Part shown: positions 52,701-61,700 of the stretch, piece after piece | Layout: every line of letters begins with the position of its first letter | How positions within the stretch are numbered: position 1 is the first letter of the stretch | NCBI GenBank assembly: GCA_947504195.1 | Contig: CANNGN010000001.1 | Coordinates: 682,001-746,000 of the forward strand | Reading direction: 5' to 3' | DNA: 64,000 bases | Origin: an uncultured Vibrio sp. | GTDB lineage: Bacteria > Pseudomonadota > Gammaproteobacteria > Enterobacterales > Vibrionaceae | Translations under genes and position numbers: made by a program | The notes under the pieces: generated by a model | What the model was told of the DNA's origin: nothing | Databases searched by the model: none | The model's input: only the letters and a program-made list of their open reading frames with translations

Positions 52701-55700
52701 ATATTGCCAATCGCGATATCTGGGGCTTCAGTGTCGATAACAAACGTACCGGTTTCGGTAGCCACATTCCCAGAACTATCTGTTGTTGTAATCGTAAACT
52801 CATAAGATCCATCGGAAAGCGCGCCACCGCTGTTACTTATGGTAAAATCGCCATTTGCATCGACAATAACGGACACATCAGCTTCGGTAAACTCTGTAAT
52901 ACCCGACGTTGCTGTCGTATTGGTCAGAGCAATAGTTACCGTCGCGCCTGGATCGGTTGTACCGCTAATAATATCGCCAGTGACATTAGCAGCGTTAAAG
53001 TATTCACTTCCTGACTCTTCTTGACCTAGTACTTGAATATCCGTCAATTCAACATCAGTATCAGCGACAATTTCTATCGTGTCAGTACGCCCTGATGATT
53101 CGATAATAATTTGATAACCATCGACTAAATCATCCAAATCTAAGCCAGTGTTGTTAATTTCCCATACACCGTTGCTATCAGCTGTGCCCTCGAACTCATA
53201 TACGCTATTTGAATCAACATCAGTCACGATATTGCCATCAGCATCAGCAAGATACACTATATAGGTTGCTCCTGCTGCTGTTGTGCCACTTAGCGCTAAG
53301 GTCAATCCAGTGGTGACATCACCATTGATAACCAATTGTTCCTGACCATTCTCATCGGTTGTTACAGTAAGTGAATCAGTCGAAAGATCGTCAACGTCGA
53401 TGGTAACCGTACTCGGCTCAATCGTTACGGTACTTTCAGTTAACGTTTCATTTCCAGAAATATCGGTCGCTTTAATTTGGTAGGTATAGGCATCGTCAGA
53501 CGCGGCAAGGGTAATATTGAAGCTATATGCGCCACTTCCGTCAACATCCACATCATGCCATTGCCCACCAATGAATACTTCAACGGTCGCGGTAATATCG
53601 TCAACAGCCCCTTCAATCAAGACCGTATTATATTTCGTCGTTAAGATAGGTGCCGAATCACCATTGCCGGTACTTGAATCGGCAACATCGTAAATACTAC
53701 CATCATCACCATCAACGACACCGTCGCTATCAGCAAGCCCATCACTGTCAGCGGTTAATGATGAAATGGTTATGGTTGACAACACGGGCGCCGTTGCATC
53801 GACTTCGAAACTAACACTCACTCCAGCAGTTTCATTGCTTCCACTGACATCCTCTGCCGCCGTAACGATGTAGGTATAGTCTCCCGAAACAAGCTCACTA
53901 AACGTATAACTCCATGCACCATTGTTATCTGCGGTAGTTGTTCCAATTACCGTTGTACCATTACTGCCATAAATGGTCACAAATGCATTGTCTGTGGTTA
54001 CACCAACTAAGGTTGGAGTCGTGTCATTGGTAATATCATCTGAATTACTGTCCGAAGTCGCAGAGAGTGATGCTGTAATACTTATCGTTTCATCGTAATT
54101 TAGTATTTTTTCAAAACGAGTTTCATTGCCGTGTGTATCCGTCGCGGTAAATACCAATGAGTATTGGTCAAATTGTTCGGATTCTACGGCATTTATTGCA
54201 TCTAGCAAGGCATCGAAGTCAACGGTAAATGAACCACCAACCAATGAAATATATTCAGAATAATCGGTACCATTAACAGTTAGCGTTAGAGAATCTAAAT
54301 TACTTCCCGTATCGGTGATTTCACCAGAAATAATCATCTCTTCTTGTGCACCGACTACCCACCAGTCATCGTCGAGAGCAAATGTATCAGCGCTATCACC
54401 ATCACTGGTATTTTCGTCTGCGCTAAACGAAACTGTACTGAATATAGGAGCAGTAGAGTCGAAATTGACTAGATAAGGAGTGCTCGCCGCGCTTTCATTA
54501 CCCGCGAGATCTGTTGCTGTAAAGCTGTAGTAATACTCACCATCTAGCTCATCGGTATAATCAGTGGTCGCAGTATTAGCAGAATCGATGTCCAAGACCC
54601 AATTACCACTACTATCTGCAACCGTAGTAATAGAGTAATCGGTCCCTCCACCAGAATTGGTTGCACTAAAGTAAAGCGTAACGGTCGCATAAGGTTCCGT
54701 CGTCCCAGAGAATGTCGCTTCGTCATTAATTAAATATGTTTGATCTACAACCGACTCACCGTTGATAGACACTAATGTCGGTGCTGTTGGAATTGCGTTA
54801 TCAACAGTGACACTGTTAGACAACGAGTTCGTTAACCCATTCTCATCACTGACGTTAATAGTATAGGTGTATGTACCATCGGATAAACCACCAAAGTTGA
54901 GCGTCCATGTTTGCACGCCATCATCAGCTGTGGCGTCGTTTAACGAGAAGCTGTATAGGCTCGACGAAATTGGGTCGCCATTTTCATCCACTACAGTGAT
55001 GCTGACATCATCTGTATCTATATTATCAGCCAATTGACCGACTGCATTAAAAGTAGACAATTGAGTATAGAAATAGGATGTACTACTACCTTGATATTGA
55101 CCATCAATTTCAGCGCCTGAACTCACATCTTCATATTCAGTAAACGTCAGTTCAACAGGTGTGATTGTGAAGGTCTGTAAACCATCCGTTTCGGTCGAAA
55201 TGGTCGAACTACTTTGGTTTCCTGCCAAGTCTGTAATTGACACAGAGTAACCAAAGTGAGTTGTATCATTTACATTTAGAGTGGCTTCAGCAGCCCATGT
55301 ATTATTGCTTAATACCGTTGCAGTTGCGATTGTACTTACGCCGCCAGATACGATATTTCCATCAACATCAATTTCGTATACCGTTATCGTAATGATTGAA
55401 CCTTCTTCAACTTCACTAGAAATATCCGACACCGCGCCACTAATGTAGACCGTTTGTGCGGACGTAATGTAGTCACCAGATTGTCCATAATCGTAAGAAG
55501 TATTAGAGGTAACGTCATAAAGAGGCATTACTGATGTGATGGTACTTGCTAACGGTGCATCACTATCGATAGTAAGATCATCGATCGTCTCACTAACCTG
55601 ATTACCCATTGTATCAGTTGCGGTAATCACTGCTGAGTAATCGCCGGATGCTAGCTCACTATCGACCTCAAGAGACCAAGTACCATCAGAACCAACTTCT

Positions 55701-58700
55701 GTGTTCACCGTTGTAACAGTATCCCCATTGGAATCGACAATCTCGATTTCAATGGCTGCACCTATTTCCCCTTCACCTTCAAATACAGGTGTTTGATCAT
55801 AGGTTACATGATCGCTATCATCTGACCCAGTGTCGCTGCCATCGGACAATGCGACATTGCTCAAGTCCGTAGTGACATCAAGAGCGAAATACCCTTCGTC
55901 GACCGTTAACCCATCAACTTCCGGAGTTTCTATAATCACATTCGATGCTTCATTCCCAGCGTCGTCAACGGCACTCACTTCATATCTATATTCTGCTTGT
56001 CCGTTGGTATCGACAGCAAGCTCATCGACTTCAACCGTAATGGTCGCAACCCCTTCAGCATCAAGATTCACTGTACCCATTTCGACGCCATTTACCGAAT
56101 ACGTTCCTGAGGTACTATCCGACTCATTTTCAGTAATAGTAATTTCATAGGTATATTCAATATCGGCGTCTTCGAGATCAGTAATTGTTAAGGTCGCCGT
56201 CGTACCCGCTTCTGCTGAGACCGTAAAGACCGGAGAGGCCTCACCAAGCAGTGGTACGGTATAACTGGTATTGCCATCGATGACTTCTGTTGTCGTTGTA
56301 GAACGATCTTCTAATTCAGACTTCAGATCAGCGTCAGTTTCATCCGCCCAAGTGTCATCTTCAACGGATAGGTCTGGTTCAAGTTCGACTGAGACAATCT
56401 CTGGCCCAGCAGTATCAATCTCGATTTCGGCATCAACGAGTGTACTATTGCCTGCTTTATCTTCTGAAGTGACTGTATAGGTATAGGTTCCATCTGATAG
56501 TTCTGCTGCACCTTCAGAAAGTAAACTAATGGTCCATGAACCATCGATCGCATCAGCGGTGGTTGAATAGGCGTTTCCTGCAATGACTAATGTCACCAAA
56601 GAGCCAGTTTCGGCAAAACCAGTAAAGGTAGGTTGAGTATTACTGGTCGAATTATCATTCGTATTACCAGTATCCGTATCGCCACCGTGGTCAAGGAAAT
56701 CATTTGCATCACCGAAGCCATCATTGGTTGGCGTCTCAGGCGCTGTCGTATCTAAGGTTAATTCAAGAGCATTCCCTTCTGAGTCCAATGTCTGCGTCGA
56801 AGTATTTCCTGCAATATCGGTAAGTACCACTTCGTACGAGTAGACGCCATCTCCATAACTTTCCAAGTCAAGTATTGCACTCCAGTCAGTCCCATTAATT
56901 GTGGCGCTAAAACTAACATCGGTGAGTGTTGTCGTCGTTCCATCAGCGGTGACGGACAACAAAACGACGTCTACGCTTTCAACAAGTGTTGTTTCTACAC
57001 CATCGACGTCAACAATTTCTAGGGCAGAGAAGCTTCCTTCTATTGTTGGAGAAGTTAGATTGGTCGTATTGTCATTCCGGTCTGTATCTTCAGAGTCGAT
57101 GTAAACTTCTGCAGCGGTATCAGTATCAAAACTCAGACCATCCACTATCGCAGCATCTGGTGAACTTTCATCAACAATAAATCCATAATTAATCGTCGTG
57201 GATTCAGATGACAGTGTTGTCTCGGTCCCATCAATCGTAGCAACCAGAGTTGTACCATTGTTACTTATGGTTTTAGTGATACCCACTGTATTGGTTGAAC
57301 TAATCTCGTATTCGTAACTTGTGCCATCACTCAGTAAATCTTCTTGATCCTGTGTGAGGGTATAATTCCAATTGCCGTCCGTATCTATCGTAACACCGGT
57401 TATAGTTACCACGTCACCAGTGCTATCACTAATGGTAATAGACACGGTAGTTCCTACCTCGCCAGTACCTTCAAATGACATATTGGTCGCATCAAGATCA
57501 GTATAATTATTAATATCATCAGCCCCGGAGTCAGAGTCTGTGGTCATCGCTCCGGTCAGGCTGTTAGTAGTATCAACGATAAATGTTTGAGTGTCGCTTA
57601 CTGAACTATTACCAGCTCTATCAACAACGGTAATATAATAGCTAGCTTCTCCATCACTCAGTACTGTACCCGATAAATCAATACTCCAATCGGTATCACC
57701 TTCAGCAACATCGACGTCAATATCGTATGAGGATCCACCGGCATCCGTGACAGTTAAAGTAAGGGTGACAGCGTTAGCATCCGACACCGTTCCTTCGAAA
57801 GTTGGGCTCGCGTCTGCTGTATAACCGTCCTTCACAGTATCGGAGATCATGTCGAAATCCGTTATCGTTGGCGCGGTAGTGTCCACTTCAAACGTCGCAC
57901 TGTTAGTCGGTGTTATGTCGGTCGTATTACCGGCAATATCGGTCTCCGAAATAGCATACGTGTACTCACCATCTGCCAACCCTGAGAAACCATAATCAGC
58001 CGACGAAGTATCTAATGCCCAAGAATAGTTGCCATCTCCGTCACCATCTACGTCACTCACTCGAGTGGTAAATACGCCAACGGCAGAATCTCCGTCGTAA
58101 ATCGTTACCGTAACCAGAGATCCCGCTTCACCATTACCACTAAACGACGGTTTAGTGTCACTGCTGATCTGATCGGAGTCACTGCTACCTGTATCGTTAT
58201 CTGTAGTGTGGAGGTAACCTTCGCTGGTCGATGCATCAACACTGAGATCAATGTCAAATGACAGTTCTTCAGAGCCTCCATCGGTTAAAGTAGTAACGTT
58301 ACCCGAACTGTCAGTTGCGATAACTTGGTACGCATACGTTCCTTCAGTAAGGTTACTATCACTGCCAGCACTGATCGTGCTTACGATATCATCAACCGAT
58401 ACGCTCCAATCATAGGTATCAGAATCATTTAGTACATCACTAACAGTACCGCTATAGCTGTAACTATTTGGGTCCAACGTGACGGTACTACCGCCTGTTG
58501 TAACCGACACTAATTGAACTGAAATTGAAACGGCGCTATCGACTGTTCCTTCAAGGGTTGGGTCTACATTTGTTACATTATCTTGATTTTCTGAAGAGAT
58601 ATAATTGACATCATCGCTTGGGACACTTGTTGAGTCAGTGTCATCACTCACACCTAAAACGGTTACCGTACTTTGGGTCGTATCATAGATAACATCACCT

Positions 58701-61700
58701 TCGATGGTTTTCTCATTTCCCGCCAAATCCGATGAAGTTATAGTGTAATGATATGTCCCTTCGTCAATTAAAATATTCGAATCACTTAAGGTATAAGTCC
58801 AATTTTCAAGCGTTTCATCATCACTGTCTGTGGTGATAGTAAAGGTATCTGTGTATGAATACCCTGAATCATTTGTAATGCTAATTGTAACGCTATCTGC
58901 ATCTTCTGCTTCACCGCTAAAACTCAGTTCCCCATTATTTGTGGTTGAGGTAGGAAGAGTTACGGTTACCGCTCCAGACTCGTCAGTTGCAGAAGTACTT
59001 GTATCACTGCCATCGATTTGAGTTGCTGCAATGTCGGCAGTAAGCTCATTGGTTAAATCGACGGTAAACGATGACGGGCTAGACGTGGTGGTAAGACCCA
59101 CTTCATCGGTCATCGAAACTGTATAATTCCACTCACCTTCTGTCAGCTCGTATTCTGCCGGAAGTTCAATGCTCCAATCTCCGGTATCATCTATCGCCTG
59201 AATAACTTGATAGATATCGTCACCATTTGTAATAGTTAACGTAATCGTACCTGTTTCATCTGCCGTACCAATAATGGTTGGCGTTGCTACATTCGTGTAC
59301 GCATCAGAATTAGAGTCTCCACTATCGCTCTCACTAAGTAATCCTAAAACCGTCAACGTTGGAGCAGTACTATCAACAACAAACTCTTCGGTATCAATAG
59401 TGGTCGTGTTATTAGCAATGTCGATTAACGTTACATCGTATTGATAGGTACCATCAGCCAAACCTGATCCAATAACATCGCTGTAGCCGTCGGTACTACT
59501 GTTAATTGTCCAAACGTAAGTATCGTCTGTATCGACGTCTGAATCTTCCACAGATGCACGCGTAGTAATCGTACCGAGCTCTGTACGCGAACCATCACCG
59601 TTAACTTGATAAATGGTCACTTCTACCACCGCATCTTGCTCGGCGGTCCCTTTCAATAAAATATTACCTGAGTCAACCGCATCATATTCCGAAGAATCAG
59701 CCAATGTGACGTTAACAAGGTCATCGACAGTAGCACTCGCGGTATCAGTATTAAATTGACTATCCAAAACAAAGCTTAAGATATCTTCACTGTCAGCGTT
59801 ATCTGCATCAAGTTCGATGGCAACCGCGTCTTCGATAGTGACACCGTCATAAGCAATAACTTTGTAGCTATAGGTCCCGTCAGCACTGCCATCACTTTCC
59901 AGAAGATCACTTAACTCTACGGTCCAGCTGCCATCATCTTCAACGACAACGGTATATGTATTGTCTGCTTCGGTAAGGGTAGTTTCAGTGCCGTCAACAT
60001 CTGTGTAACTCGTCAGTACAACAGAAATAAAGTCGGCTCCACCCGTTGTTGTTCCCTCTAAAATCGGGGATAGATTGGTGATGTTATCGTTATTTTCATC
60101 GCTATAAGTAGTCGTATCATTATTTGGTTCAGAATCAGAGTCATCAGTTAGCCCATCGGAGGACACTGTGACTTCTGAGTCAGTTTTTATTTCAAAATCA
60201 CCTTCATAGGTTTTTGTATTTCCAGCCACATCAGTAGATGAAATGGTGTATGAGAAATCTCCGTCAGTCAGCTCTCCATCAGCATACCCACTCGCAACCA
60301 ATAGCGCCTTAGCCGCATCTGAGCCTAAATCGTAATCCCAATCACCATTGGAATCGGCGGTTACCGTTGTGACTAAAATCTGCGTTGTTCCATCTGAAGC
60401 ATAAATGACGAGGCTAACGGAATCATCAGATGCTTCAATTGAGCCAGAAAATGTTGGAGTCAAATCGTTAGTAATTCGGTCTGGATTGGTCCAAATTTCA
60501 TTGTCATCAGTTGAATCAGTCGCATTGTAGTTCGCTGATTCATAATCATTAACTTGAGCCCCTGAATCCATATCAGCATTCAGTTCATTGGTAGTATCAA
60601 CGTCAAAGCCCTGCGCTTCAGATATAGCCGAAGAGTTGCCATTGATATCACTAGCACTTACGTAATATTCGTAACTACCGTCTGTTAAAGCTGCGATGCT
60701 AGAATTATTGGAAAGATCATAATCCCAAATCCAACTACCACTGCCCGAGTCATACGAAGTTGTAATACCTTCAACAGTGACCGCTTGTTCTGTTATTTGA
60801 TCGCCATCATTATTAGTGGGTACGATCGTCAAGGTAATCGTCCCTTCTTCACTGATCACGCCGTTAAAAGCAGGTGAAGTATCCTTCGTTATACCATCAG
60901 ACGTAGAATCCCCAGTATCAGCCGATTCGCTTAGCGTAAACGACTCAATGGTCGGGCCCGAGATATCAACGATGATTTCGGTATCGCTTCCCTCAACAAT
61001 CGTTTCTGTGTTTCCTGCAGTATCAGTTATCGATACTTGGTATTGGTAAGTTCCGGCGGTTAATGAATCGGCATAATCATCATCGTTGATACTCCAAGTT
61101 CCACTTTCTGACACTGAGGCTGTTGCCGTAGCACTCACGTCCGTTGAAACTACGCCATATTCATCAACTTGATAAATCTCAACCGTCACTGTCGAGTCGG
61201 TTTCACCTGTACCGCTAAAGTTAAGTGTTTGATCGTTTGTAACGGTATTACCATCAATATCTTCATCTGTTGTAGACTGAAGAACAGCAGTTTTTGGATC
61301 AACCAAATTATCTAGAGCAAATGTCAGTTCGTCACTAGAAATAACACTAATATTGCCAGTTATATCAGTAGCAGTAACCGTGTATGCGTATTCTCCATCT
61401 AACAAACCTGAATCATCATCCAGGCCGGTCAAGCTTACTTCCCACGTACCATTCGCTACTGTCGCATCATAGGTATAACTGCCCGCATCTAACGGAACAC
61501 CATCTTTACTCACTAACGTAACAGAAACCGTCATACCCTCACTATCTTCAACGGTACCTTCTAAGACTGGGGTAAGATTGGTTATATTATCTGAATCGGA
61601 CGTCCCCGAATCTGAACCAATGGTTAAACCAGAAGACGTTAATCCGCTCGGATTACCAGTATCAAGGGTAAACTCGCCCTGAACTTCAGTGTTGTTACCC